From the NCBI RefSeq assembly GCF_052156535.1, contig NZ_JBQKUP010000035.1, positions 62,001 to 126,000 of the forward strand: a stretch of DNA of 64,000 bases, in the 5' to 3' direction. The notes beneath the pieces are model-generated. The model was not told the DNA's origin. It saw only the letters and a program-made list of their open reading frames with translations, and searched no databases. The stretch is from Nitrospira_E sp052156535 (lineage in GTDB: Bacteria > Nitrospirota > Nitrospiria > Nitrospirales > UBA8639). The position numbers were made by a program, and so were the translations under genes. Below, one piece after another: positions 8,373 through 17,512 of this stretch (position 1 is the first letter of the stretch; every line of letters starts with the position of its first letter).

Positions 8373-9308
8373 ATGCGGGAACTCAAAATTTTGACTCAGA
8401 CATTCGAAGCGTTAGGAGGAGATCCAAAGGTCTTTCAGGATCGGCACATCGCGCATATGGCTGCCAGCGGCCATCGTATAATCAGTCAACGCCAAATTCC
8501 CGGCGTCACGATTGACGCACACGAAACAGAGGACGGCATTACCAATACCATTTCCATTGAAAAGGGGAAGCGCATAGACCTACCGATACATTTATGTCTG
8601 GGCATTACCGAAAAAACCGGGATTCAACACATTCAGACCCGGCTGGTTATTGAAGAGGGGGCCTCCGCTTCATTTTTAGCGCACTGCCTGTTCCCATTTG
8701 TGGAATCTGGAGAGCACCGCATGGATGCCACGGTTGAGATTAAAGAAGGGGCTCATGTGCGATACCACGAAAGCCATTACCAGGGAACGTGTGGAGGCAT
8801 GGTTGTGGTCCCCCAGGCCATTGTCTCAGTTGGACCCGGCGCACAATATTTTTCGGATTTTTCTCTGGTGAAGGGCCGGGTCGGACAGTTGAACATCGAT
8901 TACGTCGTGGAGGTGGCCGCAATGGCTGTGGCGGAGCTCACCTCCAAAGTATTCGGGCGAGAAAGCGATATCATTCATATCAAGGAAAAAATGGTACTGG
9001 CCGGTGAGTATGCGAGGGGGCTCATTACAACGCGTGTGGCGTTAGAACATGACGCTCAGGGTGAAATGACCGGCATTATGGAAGCGCACGCCGAAGGAGC
9101 ACGCGGGCATGTGGATTGTCGGGAAATTATCAAGGACCGTGCGGTTGGCCGTGCCATTCCCATCGTAGAAGTGACGCATCCAAAGGCAAAAGTCACACAT
9201 GAAGCCGCCATCGGAACGGTGGATAAAAAGGAGTTGGAAACCTTAATGGCGCATGGACTCGACCCGGAACAGGCCACGGAACTGATTGTCAGCGGCATGC
9301 TGCAATAG
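8373..9308 (+). CDS. sufB: SufB/SufD-family Fe-S scaffold protein (short, SmsB-like)
   Basis: Partner of the preceding SufC-like ATPase. The 311-residue length is clearly shorter than E. coli SufB (about 495) and resembles the minimal SmsB/archaeal SufB group. A beta-helix core is suggested by repeating strands (RLVIEEGASASFLAHCLF and ATVEIKEGAHVRYHESHYQG), followed by the conserved C-terminal region GRDxSDIxxKEKMVLxG-like, GARGHVDCREIIKDRAVG and VTHEAAIGTVDKKELETLMAHGL. The E/H residues in VTHEAAIG and the Cys in HVDCREI correspond to positions used for cluster assembly in SufB/SufD. Classification as SmsB rather than degenerate SufD is inferred from length and the absence of other suf genes. 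Confidence 0.8.
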   Translation: MRELKILTQTFEALGGDPKVFQDRHIAHMAASGHRIISQRQIPGVTIDAHETEDGITNTISIEKGKRIDLPIHLCLGITEKTGIQHIQTRLVIEEGASASFLAHCLFPFVESGEHRMDATVEIKEGAHVRYHESHYQGTCGGMVVVPQAIVSVGPGAQYFSDFSLVKGRVGQLNIDYVVEVAAMAVAELTSKVFGRESDIIHIKEKMVLAGEYARGLITTRVALEHDAQGEMTGIMEAHAEGARGHVDCREIIKDRAVGRAIPIVEVTHPKAKVTHEAAIGTVDKKELETLMAHGLDPEQATELIVSGMLQ

Positions 9309-9353
9309 GCCCTGTCACCTCTCCGAGAGTTCGGCGTGTAACCGGAGGAAAGA

Positions 9354-10214
9354 ATGAAAAACGAAATGCACCCACATCTCCAAAAATGTTCTGCCCAATC
9401 ACCCAGCAAGAAACGTATTGACACTTCGACCGTGCCCGGATCTGCATCGGGAGCGTTTCTACCTGTGACCCCATTGAAATCCGGTCGAAAAATAGAGAAC
9501 CACATCTCCACTTGTTCATGGCTTTCGATGGAGAAATGGGAGACCGCACGCCTTAGTCGCAGACAGATGATTACGACGGCGATTGTTGTCGCCGCGTCAG
9601 TCGTGTTGGGTAATCGACGCCCATGGGCAGCTACCAGGTATCCAAAGACCATCAAGCTACTTGAGTCAGCCCGTGCACAGGAAATGGCGAAGTACTACCA
9701 ATACATGGCATTTGGACGCAAGGCAAAAGAAGAAGACTATAAAGGCATTGCCTATTTGTTTACCGCCTTGGCCGCAGCAGAACTGATCCACGCTCAGAAC
9801 TTTGAAAAAATCCTCTCTCGTTTAGACGTGGAAATATCCCGGGTGGGCAAACCGCGGATAACCGTTGCCCAGACACACGACAACCTGATGAAAGCCGCCG
9901 ATGAAGAAATCAATGACATCGATACCTTCTACCCCAGCATGATCGCCCACTTAAAACCTGAAGGATTCCATGATGCGATTACCTTTGCCACGTTTGCCTG
10001 GGAGTCTGAGAAACAGCATCGTGATATCCTCATGAAAATTCAGCGTTGGGCTCCCTGGTTTTTTGAAAAAGTCGCCAAGAACATCGATGAGGAAACCGAC
10101 AAATACTTTGTCTGCCAATTTTGCGGGTCCACGGTAGATGAGATTCCTTCCGACACATGCCCGATCTGCCATCTCTCATCGGAACACTACCGCAAGATTG
10201 AGTATCCCATTTAA
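9354..10214 (+). CDS. Rubrerythrin with twin-arginine-type signal
   Basis: Ferritin-like di-iron protein with a C-terminal rubredoxin-type domain, normally an intracellular peroxidase. Here an N-terminal SRRQM motif (Arg69-Arg70) followed by a hydrophobic run and a WAA cleavage-like site indicates Tat export. Di-iron ligands are visible in ARAQEMAKYYQY, AAAELIHAQNF and FAWESEKQHRDIL; the C-terminal CQFCG and CPIC pairs form the rubredoxin-like iron site. The ATG at 9354 has an excellent GGAGGAAAG site, but it places 68 residues before the arginines; an alternative ATG at 9528 gives a signal of normal length without a clear ribosome site. It follows the Suf-like pair by 45 bases, which fits Fe-protein or oxidative stress functions. 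Confidence 0.82.
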   Translation: MKNEMHPHLQKCSAQSPSKKRIDTSTVPGSASGAFLPVTPLKSGRKIENHISTCSWLSMEKWETARLSRRQMITTAIVVAASVVLGNRRPWAATRYPKTIKLLESARAQEMAKYYQYMAFGRKAKEEDYKGIAYLFTALAAAELIHAQNFEKILSRLDVEISRVGKPRITVAQTHDNLMKAADEEINDIDTFYPSMIAHLKPEGFHDAITFATFAWESEKQHRDILMKIQRWAPWFFEKVAKNIDEETDKYFVCQFCGSTVDEIPSDTCPICHLSSEHYRKIEYPI

Positions 10215-10750
10215 CCTTCGCCAATTCCGGAAAGGTTTGTCCTGTTGCGAAAACAATTCTCCTACGACCCTTCAGGGAGTGTTGAATAATAAAGATGTTA
10301 AAGGGAAAATTTGCCCAGGATTAGATTTCTCATCAAAGGCTCCGGGTCGGTTCAAAAAAGCATGCCCTGAGTCTTCCCGAAGGGTCCGTCCAGTCCTGCC
10401 CTGAGTCATAGCGAAGGGAAGGCCGCAGCCGTTTTTACGCGCGGAACGTACGCTGAGTACGTGAGCACGGGAAAATGGCGAGAACGCCGCTGGCAGCTTT
10501 TTTCAACAGACCCCTTCAGGCACATGAGCATTTTTGGCATGTGACAAGAAACACAGAACAAACGGGCATGCGGGCTTATCCATTGATCGGGATAGGATTA
10601 GTATTGACAAAGAACACCAACATCGTTGGAGAACCATGGGCCTTGAAATCCGTCAACAGGTTAGATCTGGCATGTTGTTGCAACACTCCAAATTTTGAAA
10701 GGTGCCGATTGATACAAAAAGAGAAGTTCATGGAGCAGAAAAGGAAATTT
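10215..10750. repeat. Gene-free interval with a GC-rich dispersed-repeat-like block
   Basis: No convincing gene is seen in these 536 bases. From about 10360 to 10515 the sequence has the look of a dispersed intergenic repeat: two offset copies of a CCCTGAGTC-type motif (GCCCTGAGTCTTCCCGAAGGG and GCCCTGAGTCATAGCGAAGGG) followed by a GC-rich stretch ending in TTTTTTCAACAGACCCC. Each motif can fold into a short hairpin through its GAAGGG and CCCTGA/CCC elements. A 135-codon open frame on the plus strand (10475-10882) runs through it into the antisense of the kinase gene and is not considered real. Confidence 0.45.
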
Positions 10751-12490
10751 TCACTCTCGGGATTTCTCCTGGGGGGAAAGAGGAATCCAGGCAGTAACGG
10801 TGGTGCCTTTGCCCTGGGAGGCTTTGACCTCCAAGGTGCCTTGCACCACACGAATTCGTTCTTTCATTCCAATCAGCCCTAACCCGCGAGTGCCTCGCAA
10901 GCCAGATTCAGGGATAAATCCTTTACCGTTATCCGTAATGACAAGTTGGAGGCCACCCTCTACCCCTCTCACCTCCACAGACACTTGAGACGCCTGCGCA
11001 TGCTTCGCCACATTTCGTAAACATTCCTGCGTCACCCGATACACACACGACGCAATATCCTGAGGCAGGAGCTGAGGGACATCCCGAGGCTGAAATGTGA
11101 CCGGAATGTTCTCCCATTGAGAAAATTCTTTAATAGAGGACTGAAGTGCCACAACTAACCCCAGGTCATCTAAAATTGAAGGATGAAGCTGATAGGCCAG
11201 ATGCAGGACGCTATCGGAAAGCCCAGACACTTGATCATTCAGATGTTGAAGAGTCTTTTGCATCGGATCCGACTCCGGCAGAGACCTCTGAATAGAGTCT
11301 ATCTCGAGGGAGAGCATGGCTAAGCGTTGATTCATATCATCGTGCAATTCACGAGAGAGACGGCGGCGCTCATCTTCCTGAGCAGAAATGAGTTGTGCAC
11401 CAAGAGCCCGGAGTTCTTCCTGGCTCTGCTCGAGTTCCCGCTCTCTGTGTTTGAGGGCCCGTCCTGCCTCCTTGCGTGCCGTGATATCCCGGACAATACC
11501 CGTAAAAAATATCTCTCCGTGCTTGTGCCAATATCCCAGAGACAGTTCAAGAGGGAATTCGCTGCCGTCCCGTCGAAGCCCCATCAGCTCAAACATCTCC
11601 CCCTCAACGGTCTTTCGCCCCGCTCGCGAGGCCCGCAAGATTCCCTGTTGATGAGCCAGACGAAACCTTTCGGGAATAATGCACTCTAACGTCTGACCTT
11701 TCATCTCCTCCATTGAAAAGCCAAACAAGGCTTCAGCTCCTGTATTCCACAACATGACCTTCCCCTGACTATTCAACGAGATGATACCCTCGTCGGTTGA
11801 TTGCACAATCGAATGTAACTGTTCCCGGCTTTCCCGAAGAGCCACCTCTGCCTGTTCACGCTGACCGATTTCGCGTTGTAAGGCTTGGTTGGACTTGCCC
11901 AACTCAAGATTTAAGGTCATGGAAGCCATCGTGACGGAATGGTTGTGTCGTAAGGTGACAAACATCATTGTCACGAAAAGGAGACACATGCCTCCCATGG
12001 CCATATGCCGTTCATCATTCAGGAGAAAGAATTGAACGATGAGCGGGGTCATGGCCGGGAGAACATAGGCAAAAAAAGCACCTTGCAAGGGCGCATAGAC
12101 TGCGGTCGCCCCGGCAATCATGCCTCCTACCACAAAGGCCAAAAAAATCTGATGCGGAATGGAGTTTTCGGGAAAGAGTACGACACCGGTTGCCCCCCAA
12201 AGAATGCCGGAGGCAAGGGTCCCGCCTAGAAATCTACGCCCCCAGCGATGGGAATCCTGCGGATGTCGAGATGCGTTTCTAAATTGATGCCAAAGCAGGG
12301 TCCATGCCCCGTTGAGCAGGAACAGGCCGGCAAACCAGGTAAGTAACAGGCCATGTGAGATCACGTTCCATTGGATAACCGTCAGAATGGATCCATTAAC
12401 CAGAGAGGCAATAATCCCAACCGGTGCAAGGGCATAGAGTTGCTCTATCTGCTGCCCATACAAGAGATCGTGTTCGTGTTTAGCCAACAC
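10751..12490 (-). CDS. Membrane PAS-domain sensor histidine kinase (NarL/HisKA_3 type)
   Basis: Sensor kinase of about 579 residues. The N-terminal 190 residues form a membrane domain with about six hydrophobic segments (for example LLLTWFAGLFLLNGAWTLL and IFLAFVVGGMIAGATAVY). A coiled-coil linker leads to a PAS domain (VQSTDEGIISLNSQGKVMLWN to the PAC-like FFTGIVRDITARKEA). The HisKA_3 dimerisation motif RRRLSRELHDDMNQRLAML carries the phospho-acceptor His, and the ATPase domain shows ITDNGKGFIPES and GLGLIGMKERI. Start codons GTG (12490) or TTG (12487) follow a GGAGG site. No response regulator with an HTH domain is adjacent, so its partner is elsewhere. The signal sensed is unknown. Confidence 0.87.
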   Translation of the reverse strand: MLAKHEHDLLYGQQIEQLYALAPVGIIASLVNGSILTVIQWNVISHGLLLTWFAGLFLLNGAWTLLWHQFRNASRHPQDSHRWGRRFLGGTLASGILWGATGVVLFPENSIPHQIFLAFVVGGMIAGATAVYAPLQGAFFAYVLPAMTPLIVQFFLLNDERHMAMGGMCLLFVTMMFVTLRHNHSVTMASMTLNLELGKSNQALQREIGQREQAEVALRESREQLHSIVQSTDEGIISLNSQGKVMLWNTGAEALFGFSMEEMKGQTLECIIPERFRLAHQQGILRASRAGRKTVEGEMFELMGLRRDGSEFPLELSLGYWHKHGEIFFTGIVRDITARKEAGRALKHRERELEQSQEELRALGAQLISAQEDERRRLSRELHDDMNQRLAMLSLEIDSIQRSLPESDPMQKTLQHLNDQVSGLSDSVLHLAYQLHPSILDDLGLVVALQSSIKEFSQWENIPVTFQPRDVPQLLPQDIASCVYRVTQECLRNVAKHAQASQVSVEVRGVEGGLQLVITDNGKGFIPESGLRGTRGLGLIGMKERIRVVQGTLEVKASQGKGTTVTAWIPLSPQEKSRE

Positions 12491-12659
12491 GGAACCTCCA
12501 CAAACTCTCCAGGGAACGTTTTGAGACCCTCTTCTGTTTCCAACGTCATACGGACATTCGCAAGACCAATTCTGTGTATCTTTTAGAACTATGTTACTTT
12601 AAAACTCTTATTCATTAATCACAAGGCTCCTTCAATTCTTGGCCTCCGACAGATTGCGG

Positions 12660-13955
12660 TTAGAATAATTGCGTTGGAGCGAACAGCAAAAGTAAACCCA
12701 GGCCCAGCATCACCAACCCGCTGATCAGTTTAAGCCATCGGCCCTCTCGTTCTTGTAATTTGCGGTGGCTGAGTGTGATCACGGCGATCGTGACCATCAC
12801 CGCATCATCGGCAACATAGGCCAGATTGTAGAGACCGAGATATCCGTAATACTCAAGCGTGGTCAGGCCCTGTTGACTGAGCACTTGGGTGAACAGAGCT
12901 GGAAACCCTGCCGTACACACAAACTCAACCATGTTCACTAGAGTGGCCAATACCAGTATGCCGATGAAAGCCTGGCTGAGATGTTCGGCCGCTAAAATTT
13001 TTCGAATTCGGGCATAGAGCCCGGGTTTCACCGACTCGGGAATGGTAAGTGAGGGGCCTTGCCCAAAGGCCCAAAATTCCTTGACATTCAGCAGGCCGAT
13101 TCCGACTGCCAATCCACCCATCAGCACTTGAATGATTCGCATATACCCGATGAACAAAAAGACATTCAGCCAGGCCGCCATGAACGCAAAATACACCACT
13201 CCACTGACCAGGACGAACGTCCCCGCAAGAAGAAACATTTTACGTCGATCCCGAAGGTTGGCCAGCAACGCCAGAAGAAACAGCAATACCCACATCGCAC
13301 AAGGATTGAATCCATCAAGAAGACCAAGAAAGACTGTAAAAAGCGGTAGGCCGAGTTCTGGAAGAGTCCAGTCGCCAAAAAAAGGAACCTGAACACTCGT
13401 TACCCCGGCATCGCTTTGTGTGGATACCGGGGGGCAGGGCATATCAGGTTCCAGCGGACAGGCACCTTCAGAGGAATTTCCCGCATCCGGTGGTGGTCGT
13501 CCCAACAGTTCTTCCAGTTGCTTCCCGGTTGTCTCCGCAGACTCAAAACCGATGAGCAGCACTCCTCGCGCATAGAAGGCCGGGACTCCCAATTGCGTAA
13601 TACCCAATTTCGCCGCCAATGCTTTCAAACGAAGTAACGCCTGAGGATCTTCTCCAATACCGCGAATCGTGACGGTGAGTTTGGGATATTGTTGCTTCAG
13701 TCGGGTCAGGTAGCTTTTCGCATTTTCGCAATGCGGGCATCCCTGGCGAACAAACACTTCAAGATCACTCTCTGCCTGCTCCGGAACAACAGCCGGTTTT
13801 CCGGACAGCCCAAGCAACGCCACAAGGACGAACGCAACGCACAAGAGGACAAGAGGCCATCCTCGTTTCTTCAAATACCAGGCGCACTGCTGTCTGGTTG
13901 GCTTTTGAGAAGTAGGAGAGAGAGGAAGAAGTTTCTTCCGTTGGCGTAGATTCAT
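12660..13955 (-). CDS. Glutaredoxin-like domain fused to a DsbD/CcdA-like membrane domain
   Basis: Predicted membrane thiol-redox protein of 431 residues. After a basic N-terminus and one transmembrane helix (about residues 33-50) comes a thioredoxin-fold domain with active site CPHC (Cys73, Cys76) and the cis-Pro region TQLGVPAFYARG. A variable linker (residues about 150-190) with two cysteines follows. The C-terminal 230 residues form about six membrane helices; the segment DGFNPCAMWVLLFLLALL and the later VEFVCTAGFPALFTQ supply the conserved Pro-Cys and Cys-containing helices of CcdA/DsbD-type transporters. It may carry reducing power from cytoplasm to an envelope thioredoxin domain. Domain order differs from E. 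coli DsbD, where the thioredoxin domain is C-terminal. Substrate unknown. Confidence 0.82.
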   Translation of the reverse strand: MNLRQRKKLLPLSPTSQKPTRQQCAWYLKKRGWPLVLLCVAFVLVALLGLSGKPAVVPEQAESDLEVFVRQGCPHCENAKSYLTRLKQQYPKLTVTIRGIGEDPQALLRLKALAAKLGITQLGVPAFYARGVLLIGFESAETTGKQLEELLGRPPPDAGNSSEGACPLEPDMPCPPVSTQSDAGVTSVQVPFFGDWTLPELGLPLFTVFLGLLDGFNPCAMWVLLFLLALLANLRDRRKMFLLAGTFVLVSGVVYFAFMAAWLNVFLFIGYMRIIQVLMGGLAVGIGLLNVKEFWAFGQGPSLTIPESVKPGLYARIRKILAAEHLSQAFIGILVLATLVNMVEFVCTAGFPALFTQVLSQQGLTTLEYYGYLGLYNLAYVADDAVMVTIAVITLSHRKLQEREGRWLKLISGLVMLGLGLLLLFAPTQLF

Positions 13956-14241
13956 TCAGGTGAGAACACCCACCGACATCCCCACTCAACACCGGATGTC
14001 ATTTCAAATGTCCATATTCATGATTGCTAGGAATCCGGGCTACAAGGACGAAGGGGCCAGGATTCTCCCGGAGCAGTCCCCAACTACCACCATGTTCGCA
14101 TTCAGAGCCCGATCACGTGAAAAAACCATTCTCTGAATCAGAGTGGTTATATACTCCAGGATTACACGGATTAAAAAACAGCCTCCCGTTATGGATGAGG
14201 CACCCCGACAAATTTCTCTTACCATTCGCAAAAGTAAGCCA
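13956..14241. other. Intergenic region between FBPase and glutaredoxin-DsbD genes
   Basis: No gene is supported here. Open frames cross it only as antisense extensions of neighbours. It should hold the end of the FBPase transcript and the promoter of the downstream minus-strand gene, but no clear hairpin with a T-run or -10/-35 pair was identified. Confidence 0.4.
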
Positions 14242-15342
14242 TTAGTTTCTGATAGCAAACTTGCCATCGAGTCTTTTGAGCTTCTCCACAATGCCGGTGT
14301 ATTCCAATTCGGCCATCGGGAGCATTGCCGGCCCAAAAAACCCTTGGCGACGCATGTCGATGGATTTTTCCGAAACGCGGGTTCGCACATGGTCCCAAAA
14401 TGGATGAGCAAAGGCATCCGCCGGTTCCGTCAGTTTGCCTTTCTGCATGGCAAAAGCGGCGCAACTGACGACGGGAGGACCATCGAAATAACTAATGCTG
14501 GAATTGAGGGGAACGGGCATAAAGGGCATATTATGAGATCCCCGCATCCCACCCGCCACGAATGGGCCGATGGCATATGGGGCTAGAACCTCTCCCGTCG
14601 CCGGGAAGTTTTTTTGCACACGCACGAGCATAACCGGATCATCTTTCCCGGTATAGCGCCCGGCAATGTTGTGCAATCGTGACGTCGAGACGGCGACGGC
14701 CTGTTCGCCTGTGGCCCGAGTCCAAATCGACTCAACGACATACCGCTCCGGATTACGCAACAAGGCGGCCACGTCGTATAAATCCTCCGGGGTGTTCAAC
14801 TCAATAATGCGGTCCCCTTCGGTACAATTGACATCCATAATGACAAACTTAAATCCCTCCGACATCGATGGCGCGAGCATGAGGCCCGGCGTATTCATCG
14901 GGTCCGCAAATGCCAAATAGAGGGGTAGGTTATACGCACCGGGATCTGTCTTATCGGCAGCAAAAAACAAAAATGGTTCATTTGGCCGCTCCTCAAAAGT
15001 CATCTCGGCCACTGCCGGCCCCATCCCGCGCACGTTGCCCGAAAACGCGTCTTTCAGCAAATCCTGTCCCGCCCCATAAAGTCCTTGTTCCTTCGCGACC
15101 TGCGTCCCGGCAAGGAAAGCCTCCCATGCCATCTTGTGAATGTCCTCATTGCCGACTCCCTTCGTGTGCGTCATGACAATGGCAATGTCATCCCCCGTAA
15201 AACTGATGTACCGATCCTGAATAAGATTTCGGCCATTGGACTCCACCCATGATTGCACAGTTTCCAGTAGGCGCCTGGACGGGCATATGTGTCCTCCGAT
15301 AGAACCGATATCCGCTTTGATTACACTGAGCGTCATATTCAT
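14242..15342 (-). CDS. fbp: Class V fructose-1,6-bisphosphatase (archaeal-type FBP aldolase/phosphatase)
   Basis: Enzyme of gluconeogenesis and the Calvin-type or reductive hexose synthesis route: in archaea and deep-branching bacteria the same protein condenses triose phosphates to FBP and then removes the 1-phosphate. The 366-residue protein starts with the hallmark ADIGSIGGHICPSRRL, continues with YISFTGDDIAIVMTHTKG (metal-binding DD), GPAVAEMTFEERPNEPFL, FADPMNTPGLMLAPSMSEGF and a C-terminal GYF-like region FDGPPVVSCAAF. The ATG at 15342 has GGAGG seven bases upstream; the adjacent ATG at 15345 is possible. No other central carbon gene is beside it. Bifunctionality is known for close families but is inferred for this one. 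Confidence 0.9.
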   Translation of the reverse strand: MNMTLSVIKADIGSIGGHICPSRRLLETVQSWVESNGRNLIQDRYISFTGDDIAIVMTHTKGVGNEDIHKMAWEAFLAGTQVAKEQGLYGAGQDLLKDAFSGNVRGMGPAVAEMTFEERPNEPFLFFAADKTDPGAYNLPLYLAFADPMNTPGLMLAPSMSEGFKFVIMDVNCTEGDRIIELNTPEDLYDVAALLRNPERYVVESIWTRATGEQAVAVSTSRLHNIAGRYTGKDDPVMLVRVQKNFPATGEVLAPYAIGPFVAGGMRGSHNMPFMPVPLNSSISYFDGPPVVSCAAFAMQKGKLTEPADAFAHPFWDHVRTRVSEKSIDMRRQGFFGPAMLPMAELEYTGIVEKLKRLDGKFAIRN

Positions 15343-15539
15343 CATCACACCTCCCCGCTTCTCACAAAGAACCAAAATCCCTTTCGCTCCTCACAAAAAG
15401 CCTTCCACCCTTCTTTGACATTTTGGCCATTTCTCTTACTGAACAAGCAAACGGTTCGTGGCTGATCATGGCCGGCTTCGAGTCTTGATTCCCTGCCGAA
15501 CATGAACGTTTGCCTCAGCACAGCGTTCGGCACCAAATC

Positions 15540-15767
15540 CTACATGAATGTTTGGGCATCCTTCTCCGATGACACTCTGGAATTTTTTCCTGGAATACAG
15601 GTATCGCCCTGTGAATCACGATCAGCTTTGGGAAGATTTCCAGATGTAAAATTTTGTTCCCACAGCTTGTCCAGAAAAACTTCTGCAAGATAGGATCGAG
15701 AAACCGTATACCCTTTGTCTGCTGATTGGGTATTCATAAATTTTTCCGTCTCACGTTTTTCTTTCAT
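15540..15767 (-). CDS. Small hypothetical protein
   Basis: Unrecognised 75-residue protein. Its support is the start: an AAGGAG sequence lies 8 bases before the ATG at 15767, well placed for translation. The product is hydrophilic, mixed-charge and without transmembrane segments or cysteine motifs; a short stretch SRSYLAEVFLDKLWEQNF could form an amphipathic helix. It ends 198 bases before the FBPase start on the same strand, so a shared transcript is possible but unproven. No function is proposed. Confidence 0.5.
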   Translation of the reverse strand: MKEKRETEKFMNTQSADKGYTVSRSYLAEVFLDKLWEQNFTSGNLPKADRDSQGDTCIPGKNSRVSSEKDAQTFM

Positions 15768-16826
15768 CTTAAAATCTCCTTACACGAGCTTTGACAAAAT
15801 TTAATACGATTCCCCTTCATGAATGGGATGGAAAATTTTTGGCTACAATGGTCAGCATTTAATTCCCCCTCTTCTTGTGCTGAGCACGTCTCAATACGGC
15901 TTCCCCCTCTCGGAACAGGTTGAAGCAACAATAAGGCCAAATGAATTAATGGCTTTACAATCAACAAGATAATTATTCACAAGCCGGATGACCTCACTGC
16001 ACAAGCCTGGTTGAACAGACAATAGGATTCCCAAGTGAGGAATTTTGGGTCTTTGTTGCACATGGGTTAGGACAAAATTCAACAGATCTTGTGCACCAAA
16101 GGACTGGTGGGATTTGAGAGAATCTGAAGGCCCCCTCATTTCGGCTCTCGCGTGCCATATAGAGGAATGGTTTAGGCTCCTCTTTTCTTGCACATCACCA
16201 CTCGCCAGAGACATTTTGCTACACAAAGAAGCTTGTGGGTTTTTAGGGAATCGTGCCCCAGACCGTGGTTCATCAACATTCTTTGTTCCAAACAGACAGG
16301 AGGAGGGCTTGACGGTTAACCGGAACAAAGGTCCCGGGCAAAAGAATTATTGTTAGTCCATTCTTCGTTGATTCCGGAGATTGCCAACAGTGCGAACTAA
16401 AAAAGTAAGATCCACCTCACACCAGAATTCAATCAATCAAACAGCCCGGGAAAGATTGTAAATATTGTAAATTTGTGCTCATTCTCAATTTGGAAGCGCC
16501 GTGTCCGCAAAGCAAAAACCATCCGGCTGCTGCCTGAAAGTCTGGTTGCTTCTTGCGCTGTAGAGATAAATTCTGGTTTTGCCAGAAAAAGGGGTTTGGG
16601 GTAATCACTTCCATCCTGAGTAGCCTTTAGTCCTTGTTCCCATTAGAATCGAGCGTACAAATAATCCGGCGCTCGCAGTAAGGCCTCAACGCGGCCCGAA
16701 AACATTGTTCACCATACAGCCCATAAGTTATTCATGACCCGTCTCAGGTTCACCTGTCGCAATACCCTACAGCGGCTTCGTGAGAGTCATGATGAAAGAC
16801 AACGAAAAGAAGAGGACAAGACAAGA
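15768..16826. other. About 1 kb without a supported gene
   Basis: The stretch is AT-richer than its surroundings. The longest open frame (minus strand, about 15891-16328, 145 codons) starts with TTG, has no ribosome binding site and shows no recognisable domain, so it is not called. No tRNA, hairpin terminator or repeat was recognised. It may be a decayed gene region. Confidence 0.4.
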
Positions 16827-17072
16827 ATGAAAATCGCTCGCGTGGAATATACGGTGACGGTCACGGGAGAGGATGGGAAGGTCGTGGCGGTGAACAATGA
16901 GCGAATCCTGTCCGAATTGGATTCAACTGATCCCGAATATATCCATCAAATTCTTGAACAAGAGTTGCAAACAACAGAACAATCATCACGTGAGAAAACC
17001 ATTACTGGCTCTTCCCTCGTGGTGACCAACATCACGGAACTCAAGCCCACGGGTGATGACGATCAAATATAG
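16827..17072 (+). CDS. Small acidic hypothetical protein
   Basis: Unrecognised protein of 81 residues starting at the internal ATG MKIARVEYTVTVTGEDG. This start is favoured because the upstream in-frame part (from 16734) is basic and unlike the rest. The ribosome site is weak (AAGAAGAGGA about 12 bases upstream). The N-terminus suggests two beta strands (ARVEYTVTVTGEDGKVVAVN), followed by an acidic helix (DPEYIHQILEQELQTTEQ) and another strand (GSSLVVTNITELK). No membrane segment. The neighbour downstream is the VapBC pair 440 bases away on the same strand. Function unknown. Confidence 0.5.
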   Translation: MKIARVEYTVTVTGEDGKVVAVNNERILSELDSTDPEYIHQILEQELQTTEQSSREKTITGSSLVVTNITELKPTGDDDQI

Positions 17073-17335
17073 CCAGGTAGGGTTTCGGATGGTTCTTCCC
17101 TGAATTGTCCATTAGTCTTTGTTAAACCGCGGCCCCTCCCACATACCTCGCAAATCTTTATTTCTCGAATCAGATTTGGCCAGCCTTCAGGCAATGTGGG
17201 AATAATTTTCCCTCACCATATAAATTGATGAAATTTGACTGAGTTTTCAGACTTCGCTCAAAACACAACCTTTACATGGTCGCCTATTATTTGACCGGCT
17301 CTTTCAACCTGACCGACTCTGTCATCCTGAGCAGG

Positions 17336-17360
17336 GCGAAGGATCTCGCCCAGCCCACCC
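17336..17360. repeat. Direct repeat, copy upstream of VapBC
   Basis: A 25-base sequence beginning GCGAAGGATCTCGCCCAGC occurs here and again at 18275-18299 with two mismatches (GCGAAGGATCTCGCTCAGC). The two copies are in the same orientation and flank the VapBC pair. The preceding GTCATCCTGAGC is a motif often seen in intergenic repeats of environmental bacteria. Confidence 0.65.
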
Positions 17361-17481
17361 TCGCGAAGCCTTCATACGGGAGTTCCTCCAGTCTGGGGCT
17401 TTCCAAAATTCCAAGAGGTTTTTTTTGGAATGGAGGAGGTATGGGCCTGGTTTGACAAGTGATAAACGGTGAGTCACAATG

Positions 17482-17500
17482 TTGTTGAAAATTTCAACAA
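17482..17500. promoter_or_regulatory. Perfect palindrome, probable VapB operator
   Basis: TTGTTGAAA and TTTCAACAA form 9-base perfect inverted arms around a single base, 13 bases before the VapB start. Antitoxins of TA operons bind such palindromes to autoregulate, so operator function is inferred from position and symmetry. Confidence 0.65.
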
Positions 17501-17512
17501 TGGAGAGATTTG

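Noticed and set aside
10475..10882. 135-codon plus-strand frame
   Set aside because: Runs through a repeat block and the antisense of the kinase gene.
15891..16328. 145-codon minus-strand frame
   Set aside because: TTG start, no ribosome site, no recognisable domain.
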